Notes under the pieces: model-generated
Databases searched by the model: none
The model's input: only the letters and a program-made list of their open reading frames with translations
Told to the model about the DNA's origin: nothing
In this document: positions 8,797 through 15,764 of the stretch, one piece after another
Layout: each line of letters begins with the position of its first letter
Position numbering within the stretch: the first letter of the stretch is position 1
NCBI GenBank assembly: GCA_964650905.1
Contig: CAZYVH010000028.1
Coordinates: 1 to 31,188 of the forward strand
Source: SZUA-36 sp964650905
GTDB taxonomy: Bacteria; Pseudomonadota; Gammaproteobacteria; Xanthomonadales; SZUA-36
Direction of reading: 5' to 3'
DNA length: 31,188 nt
Program-made: the position numbers and the translations under genes

Positions 8797-9747
8797 ATGT
8801 CGACCAATTTATGGCAGCCCTCAGCCACTCCTGCCCGGCTCAGGGCCCGGGCGCAGTTATTGGCGGATATACGCACTTTTTTTGCCAGAACGGGCGCACT
8901 GGAAGTCGAGACACCCCTGCTATCCAAAGCCGGCAATACCGACCCGGAGATACAATCGGAACGCACCACCGACGGCGCTTACCTGCGAACTTCACCGGAA
9001 TTTGCCTTAAAACGTCTGTTGGCGGCGGGCAGCGGGGACATTTATGAACTGGGCCGGGTCTTTCGCAAAGCCGAATCGGGCCGCCATCACAACCCTGAGT
9101 TTACCCTGCTGGAATGGTACCGCACGGGTTTCAGTTACCATCAACTGATGGATGAAGTTGCCCGGCTTGTACGGGTCTGTGGACGAGAAAAGTTTGACCA
9201 ATGGCCCGAGGAAAGGATCAGCTACCAGTCACTGTTTAAGCGTTATATAAACATTGACCCACTCAGCGCAAATGCCGAAGCATTGTCTCGGCTTGCAGCG
9301 GCGCACGGTGTCAATGCCACCGGTCTCAACCGCAATCAATGGCTGGACTTGCTGATCAGCCATACGATTCAGCCATTCCTGCCCGCCAAAGCCCTGACGT
9401 TTGTCTATGATTATCCTGCGGACCAGGCGGCGCTGGCACAGATTCGCGCCGGCAATCCACCCCTGGCGGAGCGCTTTGAACTATATCTCGGCAAACACGA
9501 ACTGGCCAACGGCTACCAGGAACTGACCGACGTCAGCGAGCAACAAGATCGATTTGAACACGAAAATAAGCTACGTGAACAAAGCGGTGAGCCCGTTTGT
9601 GAGATGGATCACCACCTGCTCAGCGCACTTAATCACGGTCTGGGGGAATGCGCCGGTGTAGCCCTGGGTGTTGACCGCCTGCTGATGGCTATTTGCACGG
9701 CAGACACAATCGATGAAGTGATTGCTTTCCCCTTTTCACGTGCCTGA
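8797..9747 (+). CDS. epmA: EF-P--(R)-beta-lysine ligase EpmA (GenX/PoxA)
   Basis: Class II lysyl-tRNA synthetase paralogue that attaches (R)-beta-lysine to a conserved lysine of elongation factor P. It lacks the tRNA anticodon-binding domain. The N-terminus STNLWQPSATPARLRARAQL matches the EpmA opening. Class II motifs are seen: GALEVETPLLS, the motif 2 loop GRVFRKAESGRHHNPEFTLL, and motif 3 GVALGVDRLLMAI. Length is 316 aa against about 325 in Escherichia coli. ATG 8797 is preferred (GGGGA at 8786-8790, 6 bases before); ATG 8794 and GTG 8752 are also in frame. A TAAAAT at 8737-8742 could be its -10. epmB and efp are not in the window. Its last 12 bases overlap the 3' end of the convergent kinase gene. 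Confidence 0.93.
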   Translation: MSTNLWQPSATPARLRARAQLLADIRTFFARTGALEVETPLLSKAGNTDPEIQSERTTDGAYLRTSPEFALKRLLAAGSGDIYELGRVFRKAESGRHHNPEFTLLEWYRTGFSYHQLMDEVARLVRVCGREKFDQWPEERISYQSLFKRYINIDPLSANAEALSRLAAAHGVNATGLNRNQWLDLLISHTIQPFLPAKALTFVYDYPADQAALAQIRAGNPPLAERFELYLGKHELANGYQELTDVSEQQDRFEHENKLREQSGEPVCEMDHHLLSALNHGLGECAGVALGVDRLLMAICTADTIDEVIAFPFSRA

Positions 9748-11091
9748 ATTGGCCGGCAAGATAACCTGCACACTCAAACCACCGCTTTTTCGGTTAACGG
9801 CCCTGATCCTGCCGCCATTGCGCCTTACTGCCGATGCGGCGATGGCGAGACCAAGACCGTGACCACCGGTACCTCTGTCGCCACGACGTGAGCGTGCCTG
9901 GTCAACCCGGTAAAATGGCTCGAATATCCGGGCCAGGTGCTTAGCAGGTATGCCGGGGCCCGAGTCCCTGACCTCTACCTGTATTTCATCGTTGCAGGCA
10001 AGTTCTGCCCTGACGTGGATTGGGCCACCCTCACCGGCATGCAGCAGCGCGTTGCGCAAGAGGTTTTCAAAGGCCCGCCACAGCAGCTCCCGATCACCAC
10101 TAAAGGGCAACGCCGTAACTGCTTCAAGCGCCACCGGCTCTTGCCCCCCGGCAGTCTCATAATTCACAGTGATGACAAGGTCCTGCAACATTTCCGCAAG
10201 GTCAAATTCCTCTACACGGAGTTTTTGAACGTCATCAGACTCGCGCAATAGTCCCAACACTTCGTCGATGAGGACTTCCAGACGCCCCCCTTCCAGCTCG
10301 ATCCGGTCAAGTTCCTCGGTGACTGCGTTTTGGTCCTTGTTCCTGGCGATTTCAAGCGCGACACGCAGACGTGCCAGTGGCGAGCGCAATTCATGGCTGA
10401 CATCCCGCAACAAACGCTGATTCGCCTGCTGCGAGGTCTGCAGACGCTGTGCCATCTCATCAAGATCGAGCGCCAGTTGACCAAACTCATCACGGCGCTG
10501 ATCCAGCGCTGCGCCAACCCTGACCGAGAGGTCGCCGGTGGCCAGTTGCCGGCTGATCCTGCTCAATTGCCCCAAAGGCGCGGCCAGGTAACGGGCCAGC
10601 AGGAAGCTGACCAGCGCCGAGATCAAAGCAGCGACACCCAGACGCAGGCCAATGCCACGCGGTCCAGGTTCCAATAAGGCGCGTGGTGAGTGACGTGGCA
10701 TACTGATCAGGGTATAAGTCTTGCCGTTGGCACTGCTGATTGCCTGGCCGGTGACCCTGACCGGTCCGCGATGTAACCGCTCCAGCATATGCTCACGTCT
10801 CAGCAGTTCGTGACCATCGTTGCTCAGAACAAAAATATGATTACGCAATGCACGCGGCAGGCTGCGCAGGGATTGCCTGATCTTTGCTTCATCACCGGCT
10901 TGCAAATCCTGGGTAAGCCGGTTTTTCAGGCGCTCGACGTTGACATCATCACCACCTGTAACCAGCTCGATACCCTGGTTTAAAATGACCGACTGGTTGA
11001 TCCAGCTGACCAGCGCCGCAAAGGCCATGATGCTCAGCCACAGGGCGAAAAAGAGTTTCCAGAAGAGCCTGGGTGGCCATCCGGGTATCAT
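9736..11091 (-). CDS. Cpx-like envelope-stress sensor histidine kinase
   Basis: Inner-membrane sensor kinase, 451 aa. Order: membrane segment 1 (about 10-30), a periplasmic sensor of about 115 residues, membrane segment 2 (about 149-168), HAMP (about 168-222), phosphoacceptor motif DVSHELRSPLARL with His233, N-box NLLRNALLH, DSGPGI, and GGHGLGLAI. The VSHELRSPLARL form and overall plan are those of CpxA/RstB-type kinases. The start overlaps the response regulator stop by 4 bases (ATGA), so they form a two-gene operon. The periplasmic domain is shorter and not clearly CpxA-like in sequence, so the exact stimulus is uncertain. The CpxR-type box and Spy-like gene next to the pair support an envelope-stress role. 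Confidence 0.85.
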   Translation of the reverse strand: MIPGWPPRLFWKLFFALWLSIMAFAALVSWINQSVILNQGIELVTGGDDVNVERLKNRLTQDLQAGDEAKIRQSLRSLPRALRNHIFVLSNDGHELLRREHMLERLHRGPVRVTGQAISSANGKTYTLISMPRHSPRALLEPGPRGIGLRLGVAALISALVSFLLARYLAAPLGQLSRISRQLATGDLSVRVGAALDQRRDEFGQLALDLDEMAQRLQTSQQANQRLLRDVSHELRSPLARLRVALEIARNKDQNAVTEELDRIELEGGRLEVLIDEVLGLLRESDDVQKLRVEEFDLAEMLQDLVITVNYETAGGQEPVALEAVTALPFSGDRELLWRAFENLLRNALLHAGEGGPIHVRAELACNDEIQVEVRDSGPGIPAKHLARIFEPFYRVDQARSRRGDRGTGGHGLGLAIAASAVRRNGGRIRAVNRKSGGLSVQVILPANSGT

Positions 11092-11777
11092 TCGGCTCTC
11101 GCAACGCGGTACTGGTAGCCAATCCCACGGATGGTTTCAATACGGGTACTGCCGTCGGCACGGGCACCCAGCTTTCTGCGTAAATTGCTGACATGCATGT
11201 CAATACTGCGGTCGTACGCGACTGCTTCACGCCCAAGGGCGGCAAGATACAGATCCCGTTTGTCAACCACCTGACCACAGCGTTGCAGCAACAATTGCAG
11301 GATGCTGAACTCGGTGCTGGTCAGATCCAGCAATTGCCCGCCCAGTTGAACGGTACGATCCGCCGGGTTCATGATCAATTCGTCGATCTCAAGCACCGCG
11401 ACCATTGAGTGCGTGTGCGAGCGTCTTAAAACCGCACGAATCCTCGCCACCAGTTCCCTCGGGTTGGCCGGTTTTGGCAGGTAATCATCGGCACCCAGTT
11501 CCAGTCCGACAATACGGTCGAGGTCATCACCACGCGCGGTCAGCATCAACACCGGTAGATCTGATTGTCTGCGTAGCTGGGCCAGGACTTCGATACCATT
11601 GAGCTTTGGCATCATGATATCCAGCACCATGGCATCCAGACCGGGACGTCGTGATTCCTTGAGGGCTTGCTGACCATCGTGCGCCAGACGCACCGCAAAA
11701 CCCTCCTGGCCAAGGTATTCCGCCAGCAATTCACACAGTTCCGTGTCATCATCCGCTATAAGGATGGTTTGTGGCAT
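11088..11777 (-). CDS. Cpx-like OmpR-family response regulator
   Basis: DNA-binding response regulator, 229 aa. Receiver domain (1-115): acidic pocket DDD at 9-11, phosphoacceptor Asp53 in VLDIMMPKLNG, Thr80 in LMLTARGDD, and Lys102 in YLPKPANPREL. The C-terminal winged helix (about 130-225) ends with the family signature of recognition helix and wing: YDRSIDMHVSNLRRKLG and IRGIGYQY. It is the first gene of the regulator-kinase operon. Divergent from it, across 157 bases, is a Spy/CpxP-like gene, and a perfect CpxR-type half-site pair lies between them, so autoregulation and control of the Spy-like gene are likely. CpxR and RstA families are close, hence no firm gene name. Confidence 0.88.
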   Translation of the reverse strand: MPQTILIADDDTELCELLAEYLGQEGFAVRLAHDGQQALKESRRPGLDAMVLDIMMPKLNGIEVLAQLRRQSDLPVLMLTARGDDLDRIVGLELGADDYLPKPANPRELVARIRAVLRRSHTHSMVAVLEIDELIMNPADRTVQLGGQLLDLTSTEFSILQLLLQRCGQVVDKRDLYLAALGREAVAYDRSIDMHVSNLRRKLGARADGSTRIETIRGIGYQYRVARAE

Positions 11778-11837
11778 GTGGGCACCGGTTTAATCGGGGG
11801 TATAGATTTTAACCAATCAACGCTCATTAGGTGGTCA

Positions 11838-11852
11838 TTTACCTATTTTTAC
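11838..11852 (-). promoter_or_regulatory. CpxR-type binding box (GTAAA-N5-GTAAA)
   Basis: On the minus strand the sequence reads GTAAA-AATAG-GTAAA, an exact match to the CpxR consensus of two GTAAA half-sites spaced by 5 bases. It lies 60 bases upstream of the response regulator start and 82 bases upstream of the Spy-like start, where it could serve both divergent promoters. No strong -35 element is visible on either side, which fits activator-dependent promoters. Confidence 0.72.
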
Positions 11853-11934
11853 ATTGTGAGGACACAAACAGACAGTGAAAGAGTGTCATAGTATACGCAA
11901 GCAACAATTATTGATCTTACTTAGGAGAATTCGT

Positions 11935-12441
11935 ATGAAAACATTTTTAAAATCCATCCTGGCAGTTACATTGTTTATCACTGCTGGCAGCGTGTTTGCA
12001 CAAAATAGTGACTTTGGGCCCGGCGACCAAGGCCCGCGTCATGATCGCGGTACACCGGGTATGCAGGGCATCGAACATCTGCATCGCGCATTACACCGCC
12101 TGGACTTGAGCGACGAACAAAAAACCAGTATCGAGGGTGTCATGCAACGTCTGAAGACCGAAATGCAACCCATTTTGGAAGACACACGGACCAATCAGGA
12201 TCAATTGCGGAACCTCGTCAAAGCTGACTCATTTGATCAGGACGCAGTTGCCGGGATCGCACAGAGTGAAGGTCAACTCGCTACCCAGCGCATCATGCTG
12301 ACCAGCCAGGCAATGTCCGAAGTATTCAGTTTCCTGAGCGATGAACAACGCACGCAACTGGACGAAATGGTTGCGCAACAAAAGAATAAACGCAATACAA
12401 GACGGCATGCGAAACACAGGCGTCATGCCATTGAGGGTTAA
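11935..12441 (+). CDS. Spy/CpxP-family periplasmic protein (LTXXQ motif)
   Basis: Probable periplasmic stress chaperone or Cpx feedback protein, 168 aa. The signal peptide is clear: MKTFLK, a hydrophobic core, and SVFA-Q with cleavage after residue 22. The mature protein is all-helical and carries two LTXXQ-type motifs, LSDEQKTSI (about residue 59) and LSDEQRTQL (about 139), as in Spy and CpxP. The end is very basic (KNKRNTRRHAKHRRH), which is unusual. ATG 11935 is preferred because AGGAGA (11923-11928) sits 6 bases before it and the signal peptide follows; an opening from 11875 adds residues that do not look like signal sequence. The CpxR-type box upstream and the adjacent Cpx-like pair suggest it is a regulon member. 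Confidence 0.83.
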   Translation: MKTFLKSILAVTLFITAGSVFAQNSDFGPGDQGPRHDRGTPGMQGIEHLHRALHRLDLSDEQKTSIEGVMQRLKTEMQPILEDTRTNQDQLRNLVKADSFDQDAVAGIAQSEGQLATQRIMLTSQAMSEVFSFLSDEQRTQLDEMVAQQKNKRNTRRHAKHRRHAIEG

Positions 12442-12448
12442 CCCAAAC

Positions 12449-12465
12449 ATTTCACCAGTCGGTAT
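12449..12465. repeat. 17-base repeat, copy 1
   Basis: ATTTCACCAGTCGGTAT occurs here, just after the Spy-like stop, and again exactly at 31109-31125 upstream of the NarL-type kinase. Its core ACCAGTCGGT is also inside the TetR operator at 8659-8680. Function unknown; coincidence is possible. Confidence 0.4.
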
Positions 12466-12486
12466 TGGCTTGTCCATCTACGCCTG

Positions 12487-12507
12487 GGCTTGAGCTTCCC
12501 TCGAGCC
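12487..12507 (-). terminator. Possible 3' hairpin of the pst-phoU operon
   Basis: GGCTTGAG (12487-12494) and CTCGAGCC (12500-12507) can pair over 8 positions with one G-U wobble around a 5-base loop. The hairpin lies 4 bases beyond the phoU stop and between convergent genes. No T-run follows on either strand, so it may be an RNA 3' stability hairpin rather than an intrinsic terminator. Confidence 0.35.
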
Positions 12508-12511
12508 ATCG

Positions 12512-13240
12512 TTACGACGATGACCCTCTCGCCTCGATCTCGGCCAGCACATCATCCACACTGGTGTGCTGGACGTTGGTACCCAAGACCATGTAAATCA
12601 CGTATTCGGCAATATTCTGGCAACGGTCACCCATACGCTCCAGCGAGCGGGTTGCCCACAGAACATTCATTAATGCGGGCACCGATTCAGGTTCTGAACC
12701 CATATGTTTCGTCAATTGTTTGGTAATTGACTTGTATTTCGAATCGACCTTTTGATCGGCCTGGACAACTTCCACGGCTGTGTCCACATCGGTGCGTGCA
12801 AAGGCATCGAGCACATTGCGTAGCATCTCCCGCACCAGTTCACCCATATGACCAAGTTCCCGGCGAACGTCTCCGGTGAGTGCACCGTCCATCTCATCCA
12901 GCGACATACGTGCCACGCGTTTGGCCTCATCACCGATACGTTCCAGGTCATTGATGGTCTTGATCACAGCCATGACCAGACGCAGGTCGGTTGCCGCCGG
13001 CTGCCGGCGCGCCACGATACGGGTGCACTCGTCATCAATTTCCACTTCCATCAAATTGACGCGTGTATCGCTTTTCTTTACCTTCTCAGCGAGACCCGCC
13101 GTGCCACTGACCAGCGCTGCGACAGCATTGCTGACCTGCTCTTCGACAAGCCCGCCCATATGTAACACATTGACTCGGACCTCTTCCAGTTCCGCGTTAA
13201 ACTGGCGGGATATGTGCTGACCCAGATGCAGATTGTCCAT
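12512..13240 (-). CDS. phoU: Phosphate signalling regulator PhoU
   Basis: Cytoplasmic protein that links the PstSCAB transporter to PhoR, keeping the Pho regulon off when phosphate is plentiful. 242 aa of two repeated three-helix bundles. Family metal-site motifs are visible in each repeat: INDLERIGDEAKRVA and TRSLERMGDRCQNIAEYV (the E-x-x-x-D pattern). The start MDNLHLGQHISRQF is chosen at 13240: it has AAGGA a few bases upstream and the usual PhoU opening, whereas the longer opening from 13333 would overlap pstB. It follows pstB by 19 bases and ends the pst operon. Confidence 0.94.
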   Translation of the reverse strand: MDNLHLGQHISRQFNAELEEVRVNVLHMGGLVEEQVSNAVAALVSGTAGLAEKVKKSDTRVNLMEVEIDDECTRIVARRQPAATDLRLVMAVIKTINDLERIGDEAKRVARMSLDEMDGALTGDVRRELGHMGELVREMLRNVLDAFARTDVDTAVEVVQADQKVDSKYKSITKQLTKHMGSEPESVPALMNVLWATRSLERMGDRCQNIAEYVIYMVLGTNVQHTSVDDVLAEIEARGSSS

Positions 13241-13259
13241 TAAATTTTCCTTACTTTCA

Positions 13260-14084
13260 TCAACCGTAACGACCCGTGATGTAGTCTTCTGTCTGCTTGT
13301 TACGGGGGTTGGTAAAAACCTGGTCGGTAGCACCGAATTCGATTAATTTGCCCATGTACATGAAAGCAGTATAGTCCGACACTCGTGCGGCCTGCTGCAT
13401 ATTATGGGTTACCATGATGATGGTGTATTGCGTCTTCAGATCCGAGATCAATTCCTCGACCTTCAGGGTTGAAATGGGATCGAGCGCTGAACAGGGTTCA
13501 TCCAGCAGAATGATCTCCGGTTGTATCGCGATGGCCCGCGCGATGACCAGACGTTGCTGCTGGCCACCTGACAGGCCAAATGCCGAGTTGTTCAAGCGGT
13601 CCTTGACCTCATCCCACAAGGCGGCGCCTTTTAATGCCCATGCTACTGTCTCGTCCAACTGACGGCGCCGGTTGATGCCCTGGATACGCAGACCATAGGC
13701 GACATTTTCATAGATGGACTTGGGGAATGGATTGGGCTTCTGGAAAACAATACCGACCTGTCTGCGTAGTTCCGCAACATCCTCGCTGGTGGTATAAATG
13801 TCACGCCCACCAAGCAGGATTTCTCCCTCCACCCGGCAGATATCGATCAGGTCATTGAGACGGTTGAAACAGCGCAGCAATGTGGATTTACCACAACCGC
13901 TGGGGCCAATAAAAGCCGTCACCTGTTTTTCCGGGATATTGAGGTTGATATCAAACAGTGCCTGATTCTCACCATAAAACAGGTTCAGATGGTTGACAAC
14001 AACTGCCCGCTTGTGTGCTGCCAGGCTGTCCGGAAGCGTTGTTGATGACGGTATAGCAGTCTGTACAGAATGTTCGGTTGTCAT
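13260..14084 (-). CDS. pstB: Phosphate ABC transporter ATP-binding protein PstB
   Basis: ATPase that powers phosphate import through PstC and PstA on the cytoplasmic face. 274 aa. All nucleotide-binding motifs are present: Walker A GPSGCGKST, Q-loop VFQKPNPFP (the NPFP form is typical of PstB), signature LSGGQQQRL, Walker B IILLDEP, D-loop SALDP and switch histidine in MVTHNMQQA. A 25-30 residue N-terminal extension of low complexity precedes the domain, as in many PstB proteins. Its start overlaps the pstA stop by 4 bases. Confidence 0.96.
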   Translation of the reverse strand: MTTEHSVQTAIPSSTTLPDSLAAHKRAVVVNHLNLFYGENQALFDINLNIPEKQVTAFIGPSGCGKSTLLRCFNRLNDLIDICRVEGEILLGGRDIYTTSEDVAELRRQVGIVFQKPNPFPKSIYENVAYGLRIQGINRRRQLDETVAWALKGAALWDEVKDRLNNSAFGLSGGQQQRLVIARAIAIQPEIILLDEPCSALDPISTLKVEELISDLKTQYTIIMVTHNMQQAARVSDYTAFMYMGKLIEFGATDQVFTNPRNKQTEDYITGRYG

Positions 14085-15736
14085 GTTTCCAATCCACGGT
14101 ATTTTTCACCCAGGCTATTACGCACCCGGATGGCCATCAGGTTCAAAAGTACGATAACGATGACCAGTAACAAGGCAGTTGCATAGACCAGTGGCCTGGC
14201 CGCTTCGACGTTTGGACTTTGAAAACCGACATCGTAGATATGAAAGCCAAGGTGCATAAACTTACGTTCCAGGTGAAGGAATGGTGCGTTGGCGTCCAGT
14301 GGTAAGGACGGCGCCAGTTTGACCACACCGACCAGCATCAGCGGAGCCACTTCACCAGCAGCCCGGGCCACAGCCAGGATCAGGCCGGTCATGATACCGG
14401 GGCTGGCCATCGGCAACACCGTGCGCCACAAGGTTTCCCAGTGGGTCGCACCGAGCGCGAGACTGCCTTCCCGTATGCTCCTGGGAATACGTGAAAGACC
14501 CTCTTCAGTTGATACGATGACCACTGGCAGGGTCAGCAGCGCGAGCGTCAGCGAGGCCCACATGAGACCGCCAGTTCCAAACGTCGGTGCCGGCAATGCT
14601 TCCGGAAAAAAAACACGATCAATACCCCCGCCAATGGTATAGATGAAAAAACCCAGACCGAAAACACCATACACAATGGACGGCACCCCGGCCAGGTTAT
14701 TGACGGCGATCCGGATCAAGCGAGTGAACAAACCCTGGTGTGCGTATTCCTTCATATATACCGCTGCCATGACCCCCAGAGGCGTAACAAATACGCTCAT
14801 CAACAAGACCATCAGCACGGTACCGAATATGGCCGGGAAGATACCTCCTTCCGTATTGGACTCACGTGGGTCATCCGCCATGAATTTCCAGATGTTGTGG
14901 AAGAAGTAGCCAATTTTTCCAATCAGAGTCATGTGGTTGGGACGGTAAGCATCAACGATGGATGCCAGCGGGAGCTCCTTTTCAACCCCGTCAACGGTAC
15001 TGACAACCACGGCATCACGCCCAATTTCCTCGTTAAGGTGTTCCAATTCCCCTTCAAGGTCTGCGTAGCTCTTTTTTAAGCCGGCACGCTCGTGCTCAAT
15101 TTCAGCCAACCTTTCCTCGCTATTCCCGCCTTCGAGTTCAAGACCACGTTGTTTTAACCTGAGTTGCTCCAGCGCATAGTTGACAGCACCGATGTCGTTC
15201 TTTTCAAGTGCAGAAATTTTGTTCCTTAAACGATTGACCCGTGCCAGGCGCTGCTGAAAAACAGACCAGGTATCCGAGTTATACTGCAGTTGCCCATCCT
15301 GTCTGACACCCAGTAACAAGCCAATGAAATCACCCCACTCCTGACGTTCCATGACCACCATGTTATAGGGCTGAGAGCTGGAGATTACAGAAGCATTGAG
15401 TATCCAGCGAAAATCCTGACCGGTGATATCCCGGTTGGCAGTTTTTAAAAGGACCCGTTGCATGAACAATCTGTCACCTTCTACGCTGATACCGGCCTCG
15501 CGCAGATGCGCGGCACTGACTTTTTCCGTCTCCCGCACCTGCCCGGCCAATGTCATCAATCTGCCATCGGCCTGCTGGTAGCTTATTTTCTGCACACTCA
15601 ACGGCCAGAAATTGGCCAGACCACGGCTACCGATCAAGAGCAGCAGACCTGCTACGAGAACTACACTGGCGCTGACCGCCGCTGCATTGAGCCAGATCCA
15701 CGGGGTTCCGCTCCTCAGCCATTTCTTAAATACCAT
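14081..15736 (-). CDS. pstA: Phosphate ABC transporter permease PstA, long form
   Basis: Inner-membrane permease subunit for phosphate. 551 aa, roughly twice the 296 aa of Escherichia coli PstA. After one membrane segment (about 17-37) comes a periplasmic insert of about 240 residues with a long coiled coil (RLARVNRLRNKISALEK through EGELEHLNEEIGRD), then the six-helix permease core. The core carries the EAA coupling loop SLALGATHWETLWRTVLP that contacts PstB. The long form is known from Pseudomonas and other gammaproteobacteria. The start has AGGTGG upstream at good spacing, 28 bases after the pstC stop. The role of the periplasmic coiled coil is not established. Confidence 0.93.
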   Translation of the reverse strand: MVFKKWLRSGTPWIWLNAAAVSASVVLVAGLLLLIGSRGLANFWPLSVQKISYQQADGRLMTLAGQVRETEKVSAAHLREAGISVEGDRLFMQRVLLKTANRDITGQDFRWILNASVISSSQPYNMVVMERQEWGDFIGLLLGVRQDGQLQYNSDTWSVFQQRLARVNRLRNKISALEKNDIGAVNYALEQLRLKQRGLELEGGNSEERLAEIEHERAGLKKSYADLEGELEHLNEEIGRDAVVVSTVDGVEKELPLASIVDAYRPNHMTLIGKIGYFFHNIWKFMADDPRESNTEGGIFPAIFGTVLMVLLMSVFVTPLGVMAAVYMKEYAHQGLFTRLIRIAVNNLAGVPSIVYGVFGLGFFIYTIGGGIDRVFFPEALPAPTFGTGGLMWASLTLALLTLPVVIVSTEEGLSRIPRSIREGSLALGATHWETLWRTVLPMASPGIMTGLILAVARAAGEVAPLMLVGVVKLAPSLPLDANAPFLHLERKFMHLGFHIYDVGFQSPNVEAARPLVYATALLLVIVIVLLNLMAIRVRNSLGEKYRGLET

Positions 15737-15764
15737 TACAAACCCACCTGTACGACTCGCGACT

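Noticed and set aside
12449..12465. Second full TetR operator
   Set aside because: Only the right half matches; the left arm (TTTCAC against ACCGAC) does not make a palindrome.
13241..13333. Upstream extension of phoU
   Set aside because: It would overlap pstB by 74 bases and has no PhoU likeness; ATG 13240 has a ribosome site and the family opening.
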